64,000 nt of DNA from Hysterangium stoloniferum (Eukaryota; Basidiomycota; Agaricomycetes; Hysterangiales; Hysterangiaceae). Shown here piece by piece: positions 1 through 11,629 of the stretch. Position numbers and translations under genes: made by a program. Where the stretch lies: positions 558,001 to 622,000 of the forward strand of contig WHVD01000019.1 of NCBI GenBank assembly GCA_015178975.1. The letters run 5' to 3'. Below the pieces are notes generated by a model. That model saw only the letters and a program-made list of their open reading frames with translations, did not search any database and was not told where the DNA came from. Position 1 is the stretch's first letter; each line of letters starts with the position of its first letter.

Positions 1-1039
1 GAGGCACAGTAGCTAGAAACTGTGTCAGATAGAACTTACCAGCCTGATGCTTGACTAACTCACAGATTTCTTCAGCATGGCAGATATTGCAAGTATGTAT
101 CTAAGATCAGAACCCTACAAGGGCTACAATATGAGTTTGTCAAAGGTACATATCTACCAAATCAATGGTCAACTTGAAAGTGAAATATGAAGTGACTAGA
201 AACATACAGTGTGATCTCAGAGAAATTGAAGAAAGCATTGAGATGTTACTGACTAAGGGATGATATCAAGCAGCATGTGAGGATGCCATTGAGAGAGTCA
301 AAATTAGGAGAATAGGTCATCATTGCCCATGTATGAAAAACCATCTCTCCATGCAGTGTCTTCCTCTCAAAGATCAACTATACTTCTTAATCTAGTGATA
401 CTCAGAATCTTAATGCTCTCACTCTTTGATGCTACTTAATCAATGCAGCTCTCCCCAGCTTTATGAAGATGGCTGTCCTCTCCAGATTGTACACTGCCTT
501 CATCACCCCTAGATGCTGCTACTTTCTGTCACTGCCAGTCTAAAGAAATTCAAACCTCCCCAAAATTCAACAACAAATTTTCAGACTATTCCTGGCTATG
601 TTGAAGAAGCATTCACCAATGGATGAATTTTTGATTGGAACACTCATGAAGAGCCTTCTCCACAGGCTTGGTATGTTTCTTTCATTTTTTAATCTTTATG
701 GAGCTGCTCATTGTTTTCTTTTATCTTCTTTCTATTTTTTCTCACACAGGCCAATTGACAAAAAAGGCAATCAGTTTGCTCCAAACATGTTGAGTGAGGC
801 ATTGAAACTATGTACATATATGACATACATATGTACCTCTCCCTTGCTGTCCCTGTCAGACCCAAGAGCCTCAAGGTGTGCTGACCATCAGGACCCAATA
901 TTCACTCCCTCTTGGCCCTAACTCAGATCCCAACCTACATCCCTCATGTAACTTTGTCAGGTCTCATCCTATCACCAAGTCACACTTTGACCTCAGCTCT
1001 GATCCATAATGTTAGGACCAGGAAACCTGCCATGTTTCC
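1..1039. other. No recognisable gene; repeat-derived sequence
   Basis: AT-rich sequence with only short open frames. I could not match any of them to a protein family, and none has a plausible splice pattern. The base composition (few CpG, many TG/CA) is like the decayed transposons that follow, so this is probably old transposon sequence rather than host DNA. Boundaries cannot be seen. Confidence 0.4.
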
Positions 1040-1235
1040 TGTTAGGACTGGAAAACCCACTGGGACCTGGGACCTACTCTACCAGTCTTCAACTCTCCTT
1101 TTTAAGCACAAGTTACTGACTGGGTCCCACCTGGAGATCTTGGCCCTTCAGATATATGCAATATTTGTCTCAATCTATTTTGTAACCCAGTTGTCAACTA
1201 TTTTACTATGCTGATGTGTATGTTCCTGTCTGTTA
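1040..1235 (+). repeat. LTR fragment, family D
   Basis: The segment begins TGTTAGGACTGGAAAACC and is co-linear with 15532-15706 through several shared blocks, such as AACTCTCC, CACCTGGAGATCT, CAGTTGTCA and GTGTATGTTCC. The 15532 copy sits directly after a polypurine tract, so the family is read as an LTR. Here the 3' part is degraded and no TSD is visible. Confidence 0.5.
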
Positions 1236-1309
1236 AGTGCCATGTTGGGAACTTATTCCAGAACTATTGGGAAGTATGTTACTGGGAACTCAGAAACCTC
1301 AGGATAGGA

Positions 1310-1739
1310 TGTCACAGCCATCACAAGTCACAACATTGTCAAAAATATTCAAAGGTAATATTCGACAACTCTTCGACTCATTGAATTTGACTTGACAAAC
1401 CTGAACATTATTCAACAACATTGAATCTCTTTTGACATGTCTCATTTCAATGCCATGAATGATTTCATTATTAGATCATAATATAGTCATAACAATATGA
1501 AGAAAAGCATAAAAGGGCTACGAAAGGAGTGAGGGAAGTCAGTCAAAATATCTGTAAATTAGTCATATTAATAATCTAACTTGTCATAACTTCTTCAACA
1601 ACACTTCCGTGAGTCCTCACGACTGGTAATAGCCTCTTACTTCATTGACAGGGCAAATATATACTTTGTTGGACAAGGCTTTTGAGTTCGATCAATAGAA
1701 TATTATTCAACTTTATTGAAGAATAATCAATTTGTGACA
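1310..1739. repeat. Solo LTR, family E, older copy
   Basis: Starts TGTCACAG, ends TTTGTGACA, and is flanked by TAGGA and TAGGG, a TSD with one change. It aligns over its whole length with 33530-33947. Many sites that are CG in that copy are TG or CA here, so this copy is older. It is non-coding. Confidence 0.75.
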
Positions 1740-2073
1740 TAGGGTCAGGATGTTGGCTTCAGCTTATGTACTGCACCTCTACACAAACACTCAGAATGTT
1801 CTTAATTTCAGAGATGGGATTTATGCTGGAAGATTATAGATATTCAGAATTCTGAAGAGTTCTGAATATTGAGCATACAGAAAGAAAGAAGGAATAAGAA
1901 ACTAAGTTGATATCAGATCTAAGGTAAAGTACAAATTTGTGGAAACTAATATAAGTTCTTTCATTATTGTACTACAAACTAGGATCATAATAAGACAGAT
2001 TAAGGTAAGTATTCCAAAATGGGAATACAACAAGAAAACAAGTGAATACTTGTTGACTGACAAGTTACCAACT
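1740..2073. other. Spacer with LTR-like remnants
   Basis: No gene seen. A stretch near 1753-1785 (GGCTTCAGCTTATGTACTGC) resembles the core block shared by the window's LTR families, so this is probably a remnant of another LTR. Confidence 0.35.
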
Positions 2074-2833
2074 TGTTAAGAACAGAAAACTGACTGATGT
2101 CGGCAGACCGACGGGGACTGAATGGAAGGACTAGGCTTCAGCTTACATATGTGCTGCACTCTCGCAAGTTACCATCAGGTGTCCTTAAATTTTGGGCAGG
2201 CAGAAAACTAGTCCTGTCAATATTCCTCTCGGTAAGTCACCAATCAGGAGCCGAAGGATAAGTTGAGGGTTGGGTAGAAGGGTCGGAGACTGGGTGTGAG
2301 CAAGTGCAAGCAGAGGCGGAGAGCGGGATATTTAGAGTGAGACTATGAGGGATGTATACAAGTGTTCTGAGTCGATATTCTGATTGACTTGTAGCTACAT
2401 TACAGTTGGACTTAAATACTAGTTATCAGTGTCTTGAAATACTAACTAGGTAAGAGCAGGAATGTCCAATTAGTGACAAATAAACTTGACTAGGAACCAG
2501 AAGGTTACGATAAGATCGGAAGCCATGACTATCTGAGAGCAGGATTACAAGAAAAGGGAATAGTCCAAGAGCTACAAGTATATATGGGCATATGTGACAC
2601 ATAGAGTAGAACAGATCATCATAATAAAAGGGACGTATCAAAGCATAACCAGATGGTACGAGTATAACTTGACAGGGGTGTAAATGGGGTTTGATCGCCA
2701 TGAAGCAATACATCAGTGTCAGTATACTGACAGTTGCAAATATGATGACTTGATCTGTAACTTGAAATGTAGGCAGACAATAGTATCGTCAGGGACCATC
2801 GGGTTGTGATGGGGTTGCAACACAGTTGTAACA
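2074..2833 (+). repeat. Solo LTR, family A
   Basis: Starts TGTTAAGAACAG and ends GTTGTAACA, about 760 bp. It is flanked by CAACT and CAAAT, a TSD with one mismatch. Full-length relative of 14781-15523, and its first third matches the truncated copy at 34054. It contains the shared LTR core block (GGCTTCAGCTTA...) near 2137. Non-coding. Confidence 0.75.
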
Positions 2834-2992
2834 CAAATGCAGAACAAGGATGAGGTTCAGAAGTATGGGAACTATAATGCTCCATAGTCAGAAGTCAGGT
2901 CAGAAGTTGAGTCAAAAATTTGGGTTGGAGAGTTGAGGTGGAAAGTCAGATAATTACAGAAGATTGAAATATCTGGGAATGGCTCATAACAC

Positions 2993-3413
2993 AGTCACAA
3001 CCCAGACTTTTCCTGGACTACTGTCACCTGTGCCTATTTCCTGCCTCCCATTCCATTTTTCTGTTCTGAAGATTGTAGTACAACTCATCTATATAAACTA
3101 GCACAAATTGTATTCATAAACCAATCAGAAAATGAACTTAGTTTCCCCAATACTCCAATTATAGTTTGCCACTCAACCTGTACCCTCAGAACCCATGGGT
3201 CTTCTGATTTAGAGTCTTCAGACTTCCTGCCTCAGCTCTCCCACATACTTACCATCATTCCCTCTTCCCAGACCCCCCAGACTCCCTGTTCACTCCACCT
3301 GACATTGGACATAACAATTGTGTGAGGGTGCAGCACATACATAAGCTGAAGCCAAGTCCTACCTGCCACCTGGACTTTCCATGGGTTCTCCCCAGGACCT
3401 TACCCATGAGACC
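2993..3413 (+). repeat. LTR fragment, family C
   Basis: Co-linear with the split copy at 15707-28939. Both carry the blocks TATAAACTAGCACAAATT and CCTCAGAACCCATGGGTCT, and an end segment containing AAGCTGAAGCCAAGTCCTAC. The start is degraded (AGTCACAACCC for TGTTACAACC), and the end is cut by a family B LTR beginning at 3414. Confidence 0.65.
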
Positions 3414-4427
3414 TGTTAAGGTGCAGGTGTGTGCAGAGCTTAGGGGAGGGTTTCTGGAGAAACCCATGGGTATTCCAGTAGGACTTGGCTTGTTAGGGAA
3501 ACGGAAACACTAACAAGGCTACCAAACACAAGATAAAACAGAAATATGAAGTGAAGAGGGGATAGCTCAATGACAGGGGAGATCACACTTGTTTTAGTGG
3601 GATTTTTAAGTGATTGAAACTAAAGACTAGCTATGTACATGCCCCCTATTTATACTATTTATTATTTATGAGAAATTAAAAGAAAGTGCATATATGCACT
3701 ACTATTGAGCAAACTGGCACCTCGGGTTTGCGTCGGCACCGACTTTGTCTGCAGCAGTGGGGCACACATCTGTGCAAGGGACAACTTTAGACACACAGTG
3801 CTTCCCACTGTGTGTCAACCAGGTTTTGGGCAGTGGTGGTGGCCTTACGATGATGGTGGATACGGCAACCTCACGATAATGACGGCTGTGATGGCCCTGC
3901 GATGACAATGGTGGATACGGCCATGCGATGACAGAACAGCAGCAGCAATTTTGTGACAATGACTTTGCAATGGTGGTGCAGGGTGGTGTGATTATGTAAT
4001 CACATTTGCACCTGTATCTGTGTGTAGGTGCATATATGTACCTTATAAAATATAGAAAAAATATAGAGAAATGTAGAAAAATATCATAAACTTAAATAAA
4101 ATAAATGGCAACCATATATTGCCCTGACATGGCTTCAGATTATAGGCTGTACCCTCATGAGATTGTAGCATCCAATTTCTGGGTGTAGTCGATAGGTTCA
4201 ATATGTGAAAGTTGATGTCGAAAGACCTAGTTGGAAAGCCTGCAGGCTCCAACAGGGTCAATAGCATTGTGAGATGAGAGGTGGAGATAGAATAGAATAG
4301 GTGCTAGAGTTACTGGGGAAACTTAGTTGATTTTCTGACTGGATTGTATGTACAAACATCAGCTAGACTATATAGACTGTGAAATGTATGCAATACTAAA
4401 TCTGGTAATAATGAAAGACTATAGTGG
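3414..4427 (-). repeat. Truncated family B LTR, split by a solo LTR
   Basis: Positions 3414-3490 and 4145-4427 together follow the family B LTRs read on the plus strand at 15746 and 61569. They share TTTCTGGAGAAACCC, then GTAGGACTTGGCT, then TTCTGACTGGATTGTATGTA. The family G solo LTR at 3491-4139 interrupts the copy. It stops about halfway along the family length, where it joins gypsy-1 gag sequence, so the 5' part of gypsy-1 was lost or rearranged here. Confidence 0.65.
3491..4139. repeat. Solo LTR, family G
   Basis: Starts TGTTAGGGAAAC and ends CCCTGACA, 649 bp, with an exact TGGCT duplication on both sides (3486-3490 and 4140-4144). Removing it restores the GGACTTGGCTTCAG block of the surrounding family B LTR, an independent check on the borders. 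It contains short imperfect repeats of a GATGGTGGATACGGC unit near 3850-3920. A second, broken copy lies at 33442-34053. Confidence 0.85.
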
Positions 4428-5106
4428 ACTTTCTGAGGAAGAGCTGCTTTGGCTTGAAGATTGGGATGCTTTTGTTATGGAGCTAGAAACCAACTTTGGC
4501 CCATATGACCTGACTGGAGAAGCTGAGAATAGCCTCACCAATCTTCATATGAAGGACAGCCAGTGCATCACAGACTACATTGTCCAGTTCAATAATCTTG
4601 CAGTGCATTGTCAATGGGGTGATCCCACTCTCTGCCACCAATTCTACACCAGTCTGCCATCCTGCCTTAGGGATGAAGTCTCAAAAGGAGAAGATGGCAA
4701 GCCAAAAACACTGTCCCATATGCACCTCAAGGCTTAAAACGTGGATGCATGCTATTGGGAGCATTGTGCAGAAGTTGCCTGTGAGACCTCTGTAGACATG
4801 GTCACCAAGTCTATGGCCAATAAAACCAACAACAACACTCCATCCACCAGCAACCAAAACTCCATGCAATCTGATCAGAAAAATGATAAAAAGTCTTCCA
4901 ACAACAACAACAACAACAACAAAGGTCAGCAGTCTGGCAAGCAAACTGGAAAACCTGACCTTACAGGCAAGCTCAGACCCAATAGCAAACTGACCCCACA
5001 AGAAAGACAATGTTGTATGGACAATAGCCTTTGTCTCTTGTGCAGAGAACCTGGTCATGAAGTTCTGGAATGTCTGTTGGCAAAAGCAAACTCTACAAAA
5101 GGTTGA
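4418..5106 (+). pseudogene. gag: gypsy-1 gag with zinc knuckle (partial)
   Basis: The capsid-like segment contains MELETNFGPYDLTGEAE and QFYTSLPS, typical of the retrotransposon gag family in fungal gypsy elements. An Asn/Ser-rich linker and a CCHC knuckle (CLLCREPGHEVLEC, C-x2-C-x4-H-x4-C) follow. A stop near 4737 requires a frame change to reach the knuckle. The first residues of the open frame come from the upstream LTR fragment rather than from gag, so the true N-terminus is lost. Gag would coat element RNA in virus-like particles. Confidence 0.75.
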
Positions 5107-5309
5107 ACAGCCAAGACTTCCTCCACGGAATCCCCATCGAAGGACAAACTGGCTTCCAACTTGAAAAAAGAGTAAGCAACCTCATGGACTCCATGCAGGT
5201 TGGGGGTTGTGTTGCCTCTCTGTGCATTCATGAATTTACCCATCCACTCTTTTGAACTCTGACACATTTTTTATTAAACTTATGTCTAATATGATTCCGA
5301 AATTCATTT

Positions 5310-5640
5310 TTTCAGCACTCATAGATTCTGGCTTGACTCATTGTTTTTTAGATACAAAATTCACGCAAAAAAATCTGTTGTCAACTTATCCAATAAATCC
5401 AGTTGGACTCTGACTTTTCAATGGCACAAGCAATTCAGTTATCACCCAAGCTTGCAATTTATCCATCTGTTTCCCATGTGGAACATCTTAGTTGGTCACT
5501 TTCTATGTGACCCAGTTAGACTCAAGTTGCTCAGTTGTCCTAGGACATAACTGGCTTACCTGCTACAATCCATTGATTGACTGAGTAGCAAACAGTATAA
5601 CTTTCCAGACACCCGCAGCACCTGAGATCACTGTACCTGA
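5310..5640 (+). pseudogene. gypsy-1 aspartic protease remnant
   Basis: A conceptual frame reads ALIDSGLTHCFLD, which holds the D-S-G catalytic triad of retroviral-type proteases. Stops interrupt the rest. It lies between the gag knuckle and reverse transcriptase, the standard place. It would cleave the Gag-Pol polyprotein but is non-functional here. Confidence 0.6.
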
Positions 5641-5641
5641 C

Positions 5642-6947
5642 ATGGCCTCCACAGCACCCATGGCCTTACCGGCACCTGTGGCCTCAGTGGCCCCTGTGAT
5701 CCCTATGGCACCCATGGCTTCCCTGGAACCCACAGCACCTCTGTCTATTTCTCTCATTAATGCTGCAGTGTTTATCGGGGCTACAAAAATGGATGGATCC
5801 CAGGCATTCACTATCAATTTGAAAATTGATGAAGGAACCAGTCATTTTTCAACTCCAGCATCTGAGCAAACTGCTGATCTAGAAGGTGTCCTGGAGAAAT
5901 ATCATGATTTTGTGGATGTTTTCAGTAAGTGAAAAGCTGACTGGCTTCTGCCCCACAGAGAGTATGACTTAAAAATTAACCTCGACAAAGGTGCCCAGCC
6001 ACCCCTTGGATATATTTACCCACTTTCCTCCATGGAACTTTCCACAATTTGGGATTTCCTGGACAAACATTTGTCCATAGGTTTTATCAGACCCTCCAAG
6101 TCTCCTTTTGGAGCACCTGTTCTGTTTGTCAAGAAAAAGGATGGATCCCTCAGACTATGTGTTGATTTCAAAGGACTCAATGCTATCACAAAAAAGGATA
6201 AGTATCCACTCCCACTTATATCTGACCTGCTTGATGCTCCATGGAATGCCCAGATTTATACCAAAATAGACCTTAAACACGTCTACCATTTGGTCTGGAT
6301 CTCCACAGGAGACAAGTGGAAAACCACTTTCAGATCCCGTTATGGGGCCTTTGAGTGGTTGGTGATGCCCTTTGGACTCACCAATGCTCCATCTGTTTTT
6401 CAACGTTTTATTAATGACATTTTCTCTGACATGCTTGATGTATGTGTCATTGTTTACTTGGATGACATTCTTATCTACTCCAAGGACCCCACGGTACATG
6501 ACAAACAACTCTGTGAAGTTCTCTGGAGACTCAGACAACATGGTTTATTTGTGAATGGTAAAAAATGTACTTTTGACATGGACTCGGTGGAATTTCTAGG
6601 TTTCATAATGGGACCCAGTGGACTCCGTATGGATGAAGCAAAAGTACAAGTCATCAAAGATTGGCTGGAACCCAGAAAAGTCAAAGATATACAATCCTTT
6701 CCTCGGCTTTGCCAATTTTTACTGACAGTTTATCCATGGATATTCTGAAATCATGGTTACCCTTACTCGTCTTATGCACAAGGATACTCCATGGAATTTT
6801 AATGATAAGTGTCAAAAAGCTTTCAATCTTTTAAAAGATTCTTTCTCTTCAGCTCCAATTTTGTTGCATTGGAAACCAGACTTTCTGCTCATTGTCAAGA
6901 TGGATGCCTCGGACTATGCACTTGGAGCCATTCTTTCTATCCAGGAC
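5642..6947 (+). pseudogene. pol: gypsy-1 reverse transcriptase and start of RNase H
   Basis: The longest intact part (6032-6748) carries reverse transcriptase blocks in order: APVLFVKKKDGSLRLCVDF, the MPFGLTNAPSVFQRF block, and the catalytic YLDD box (VYLDDILIYSKD). RNase H starts near 6890 (VKMDASDYALGAILS) and is cut at 6947 by the solo LTR at 6948-8373. Frame changes occur near 5932 and 6748. The spacing matches a Ty3/gypsy pol. Confidence 0.85.
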
Positions 6948-8373
6948 TGTGATGTATTAGCCTTATTTTAATACTATCTTCTGAAAAAGGAGTCCAGTGC
7001 TCTATCAAAATGTGCAAATACTCAATTCACTGCAAGGTAAAATAATTTAAGTATTTGATATTAATCAGTGGCAGCCTGAATAGACTTAGAACCCCTGAAG
7101 TCAAGAGTTTACTTGAATATATGCACCCTACTTTGCAAAGAAGGTTTTGAGAGCTGCTTTTGCAAGCTGTTCTTTTTCTATGAAAACAACTACTAAAATA
7201 TGAATAACAATTCACTGATTCTGAAACTAGATTCAACTTTGATTCTAGCTAGTTTATATATATTTTATACTATTTATCAAACAGTAAAAATATTTATAAA
7301 CAGGTCAAAAGATTAGATATAGAATAAAACACTATTTGGCTAATATATGCTTTATTTACACTAACCTACAGGGTCTACTGTGATACTAACTTATCAGGAT
7401 CTCAATGTAGTCTTAAGGATCTTGCAAGAATATTCTCAGTATTTATTTATGCCAAAAACCAGGTAGAAATTAGAATGTATGTATTCCTAATCTCCATATA
7501 ACCTAAAATATTTATTACTTTAATTGATAACCAACAACTCAACTAGAGGTGGATAAGTAATAAAGGATAGCCAGCTACTCAACTAAGAGGTGGCAAAAGG
7601 GAACAAGATTGTTTGTCAGAAGCTCAACTAGAGGTGACAAGGGATCCTGAGTTAGCTTAGGTCAGCAGCTCAACTAGAGGTGACTAAGTGTATGTATTTG
7701 TCCAACAGCCCAACTAGGTGGAATATAACTGCTGATGCAGTGGCACACTGATGTGGCTGATAAATGTAGTTAAATTGAGTTATATTTCAGTGGTGGAGCA
7801 GAGCTCCTTATATACAGTAAAATCTAAGACATGGGGAGAATGTTCTAGCTACTTGTTTTACCTATTTTTAGCTATTTTACCTGGAATCTGCTGGAATATT
7901 CCAGGAGTTTCTACTACTTTCCATTGTAGCATACATATATGCTGATGTAATACTCTTGTGTGTCACAAAGTTGATGATTTTCGTGTGTACATGCTGATTA
8001 CTTAATTTTCCCGTGCATGTCACAGTGTTTCCATATGTGTGACATTATTGTTATTCAGCCATTTGTGACAGCTGGGTCCTGTTTGTGACAGCTTGTCATT
8101 TGTGACAACTTGTCATGTTTGTGACAATATTCCCACACATTGCACAATAAGTGCCAGATGGCCGACTTCAAAGATATTTAGTTAAAAAAGAATAAACAGT
8201 AGAAATTCGATAGTTCTCCCATAAAAATATGAAATAAATTGTAATAATTCAGGTTAATTTCAGGAGACTATTGTAAAATAATTCTGTCACAATATAAATA
8301 CATTTAAACTTGTTTTTATCAATTTATTTGGGAATTTTTGTAAAAAATAGAAAAACCTTAGAAATACATAACA
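6948..8373. repeat. Solo LTR inside gypsy-1 RNase H
   Basis: Starts TGTGATGTATTAG, ends AATACATAACA, 1426 bp. The duplication AGGAC is exact on both sides (6943-6947 and 8374-8378). Removing it brings two halves of RNase H together. It is non-coding. A degenerate minisatellite built around CTCAACTAGAGGTG lies at about 7528-7740, and clustered TGTGACA repeats at about 8060-8130. No other copy of this family is in the window. Confidence 0.85.
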
Positions 8374-8378
8374 AGGAC

Positions 8379-10304
8379 TCTGACAGAGAAGTCCACCCCA
8401 TGGCTTTTCTGTCCCAGACTTTCACCAGAGCAGAGCTCAATTATGACGTCCATGACAAGGACTCCTAGCAATTTTTTCAGCTTTCAAAATGTGGTGACAC
8501 TATTTGGAAGTCTTGGGAATTCTGATTGATGTTGTAACAGATCACAAGAACCTGGAATGCTTTTCTACTATGAAACTTTTGACCTGCCAGCAGGCCTGCT
8601 GGTCTGAATACCTATCAGCCTTTAATATGATTATTCGCTTTTGACCTGGTCACCAAACCTGACGCTTTAACTAGATGATGGGACATCTATCCTAAAGAGG
8701 GGAGCAACGACTATGCTACAGTAAACCCACACAACTTGAAACCCATTTTCATGAATCAGCAGCTTACCACATCAGTCTGCACAACTTTCCTCATCCATCC
8801 CATCATCCGTGGGATTATCATTATGGATATTGAGAAGTCACATCAAGATATTCTATTGGCAATTCCACTAGACCCAATAACTAAAGCACACTTTGACAAT
8901 CCCATGGACCCCAGTCAACTCTGGTGGTCTCTCGACCAGCATGGTTTCATTAGACTTGACAATCGCATATATGTACCAGACTCCAATGGCCTCTGCCTCA
9001 GGATTCTCCAGTACAAACATGACCATCCACTCTCAGGATATTTTGGGTTCAACAAAACTCTATCATTAATAAGAAGAGAATATACTTGGCCCGGACTTCG
9101 AGACTTCATTAAGCACTATTGTAAATCTTGCATTACTTGTCCACACTCTAAATCACAGCCTCACAAGCCATACAGCCTTCTGAAACAACTCCTGGTACTG
9201 GAACACCCATGGAATTCCATCTATGGATTTCATCAAACACCTACCAGACTCTGAAGACTTTTCCACCATTCTAGTCATTGTTGACAGATTCTCAAAACAA
9301 GGTATATTCATTCCCACACACAATACCATCACATCTGTGCAGTTAGTGGAACTTTTCATTATCAATATATTTTCCAAGCACAGAGTCCCGTCCCATGTAA
9401 CTTCCGATTGAGGATCAGAATTTGTATCTCACTTCTTTAGATCCCTTGGGAAATCCTTGGACATGAAATTACACTTCACATCTGGATATTACCCAGAAGG
9501 TGACAGAAAAACTGAGCATGTCAATCAGACATTGGAACAATACCTCCATGTATATTGCAACTATCAACAGGACATTGGAAATCCCTGTTACCACTTGCAG
9601 AATTTGCTTACAACAATGCACCCTCGGCCACTACTGGCATTTCCCCATTCTTTGAAAATAAAGGGTACAATCCAAATATTACAGTACACCCAGAATGAAA
9701 TCTCACCTCTGCCCATGCTCAAGAGTTTGTCATGGACCTCCATGAGCTTCATGAGGAACTCCAGACTGCAATAATGTCTGCCCAAGAGCATTACCAGCAT
9801 TCAGCAGACAAAAACCAGATTCCACCACCAAACTTCAAAATTGGTGATCATGTTTTTGTCAAAGCTCAATTCTTTCAGACTACCCGTCCATCAAAGAAAC
9901 TCACTGAAAAATATTTAGGTCCATTTGAAATAATAGCACAAGTAGGTTCAGTCTCCTGGACCCTACAGCTTCCAGATAGCATGGATGCAGTACACCCAGT
10001 ATTTCATGTTTCTATGCTAGAACTGTGTACTGCTAACACTATCCTGGATCACATGCAATCTCCGCCTCCTCTGGTCATTATTGATGGAGAACCTGAGTTT
10101 GAAATCTCACAAATTTTAGATTTGAAAATAGATAAGCATCGATACACTTGTAAACTGCTTTACTTGGTCAAGTGTGCAGGTTACAAGGGCACTGATGAAG
10201 AGACTTCATGGATTTTGGCCACAGAACTCGGTAATGCCATGGAGATTGTTACTGACTTTCACACAGCTTACCCACTCAAACCCAGACCACTATCCTCTCT
10301 CTGA
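8379..10304 (+). pseudogene. pol: gypsy-1 RNase H end, integrase and chromodomain
   Basis: RNase H resumes (HPMAFLSQTFTRAELNYD). Integrase follows with an HHCC zinc-binding region (near 9020-9150, ending CKSCITC) and a D,D,E core: MDFIKHL, then VTSD, then the EHVNQTLEQYL glutamate. The codon after VTSD is TGA where an arginine (CGA) fits, a CpG-type stop. A frameshift lies near 9220. The C-terminus has a GPFEII segment and a chromodomain (YLVKCAGYKGTDEETSW), which defines the chromovirus clade and can direct insertion to heterochromatin. Confidence 0.85.
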
Positions 10305-10539
10305 CCACATTCCATGGACCACATGTTACTTTGGATTCATTTTCATTTTTCCCTGTCAGGCTATGTCTCTCTTTGCTTTTACAGGTTTCTGACAAGTCCT
10401 AGTGGACCTTCCCACAGACTTTTTTTTATGTTTTATGTTTTCATTTTATCACACAAAAAAAAAAAAACTATTAAGACTTTATTATTTTATCTTCAATCTA
10501 CATGTATGGGGCTATGCTTCTGCTGAACCTCAGCAATCT

Positions 10540-11425
10540 CCTTTGGGAGCTCTGCTATCTCCTCGGGGACCCCATCCTCATCCAAGCCAGGCTCCTCAGA
10601 ACTCCCAATCTGTGGTTCTGCATATACATACATACCTGCCATATTCTGCCAAGACCTTCCAGAACACCCCACAGAGCTCCTGGAGCACCTCCACCACTGT
10701 CCTCTGCATCTGGTTGCTCTCTTCCAGCAACTGGTTTTGGGCCTCTATGCCCATGGCTATCCACCCCAAGACCTCCTCCAAGCCCGCAGGCCTGTCTGAA
10801 CTACCCGTGTCCTGTGGGTTCATGAACAAGTGAGCACCTCACTTTGAGGTGCGCACATTGCCAACAGTCCAGTCCCCACCCAGACTTCTGATGACATTCA
10901 ATGTTCCAGTCATTACAACTGGAACACTGTGGGTCATTTTTCACCTGCAAGCAGACTGGAGCCACTTTCCTTGCCTTCTGTTGATGTGGTCAGTCCCCAG
11001 AAAAACCCCATGGACCCAAGACTTACCTTTTGAGGGCTCTCCAGCTCCCCCTTGGACTCAGACTCAGCCTCTACCACTTTGCCCTAAGAGCAGAGTCAGT
11101 AAACTGACTACACAATTCATTGGGACTTACCTTTCCTGGCAACTGCGGCTCTCTCTGCAGCTGCTTTGGCTTGTTCTTCAGCAACCTGTGCAGCCTCCTC
11201 CTTATCTTTCTTCCTCTGCTCTTCAGCCTCTTTCTCTGTGGCCAGTGCCACCCAATATTCCCACTCCAATTCCTCCTCCACCTTTTTCTCTGCCTCCTCT
11301 CATTTTCAGCACTGCTCCTCCCACTGCACCAGGATTTGGGCAGTGGTGAGTGGAGCCTGATATATGGGGCCTATGGAGGGCCCAGCAATGGCAATCAGCT
11401 TGCATGGTGTTGGCTTTGGACCCAT
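10540..11425 (-). pseudogene. Antisense ORF of gypsy-1: coiled coil plus Zn2Cys6-like cluster
   Basis: Read against the element, from ATG at 11425. The order is an N-terminal block MGPKPTPCKL, a long Glu/Ala/Lys coiled coil (ELEWEYWVALATEKEAEEQ), then at 10926-10834 a cysteine cluster with spacing C-x2-C-x6-C-x9-C-x2-C-x6-C (begins CSSCNDWNIEC, ends CWQCAHLKVRC), then a second helical segment (QNQLLEESNQMQRTVVEVLQ). The spacing fits fungal Zn2Cys6 DNA-binding clusters. Stops and a frame change break it. It lies between pol and the 3' LTR, about 205 bp from the LTR. Homologous copy at 13380-14604. The function is inferred from the motif only. Confidence 0.65.
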
Positions 11426-11629
11426 TGATGATGGGGGTAATAAAGAAGAAGAAATTTTTATTTTTCAATTTTTTATATAGGCTCATCACATCTGAACCTT
11501 ACCTTCTAGATCACATGAACTCTTGACACATACATGTAACTGACATGATTATCTGACACATGTGCATAACTGACAAAACTTTATTAAGTTCTAGAGCCTC
11601 TTTGGGACTTCAGCATAAAGAGAGGGTAC

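Noticed and set aside
7528..8130. CRISPR-like array from repeated CTCAACTAGAGGTG and TGTGACA units
   Set aside because: Units and spacers are irregular, the genome is eukaryotic and no cas genes are present; it is LTR minisatellite sequence.
6948..8373. Large intron or spacer within gypsy-1 pol
   Set aside because: TG...CA ends and an exact AGGAC duplication show that it is a solo LTR.
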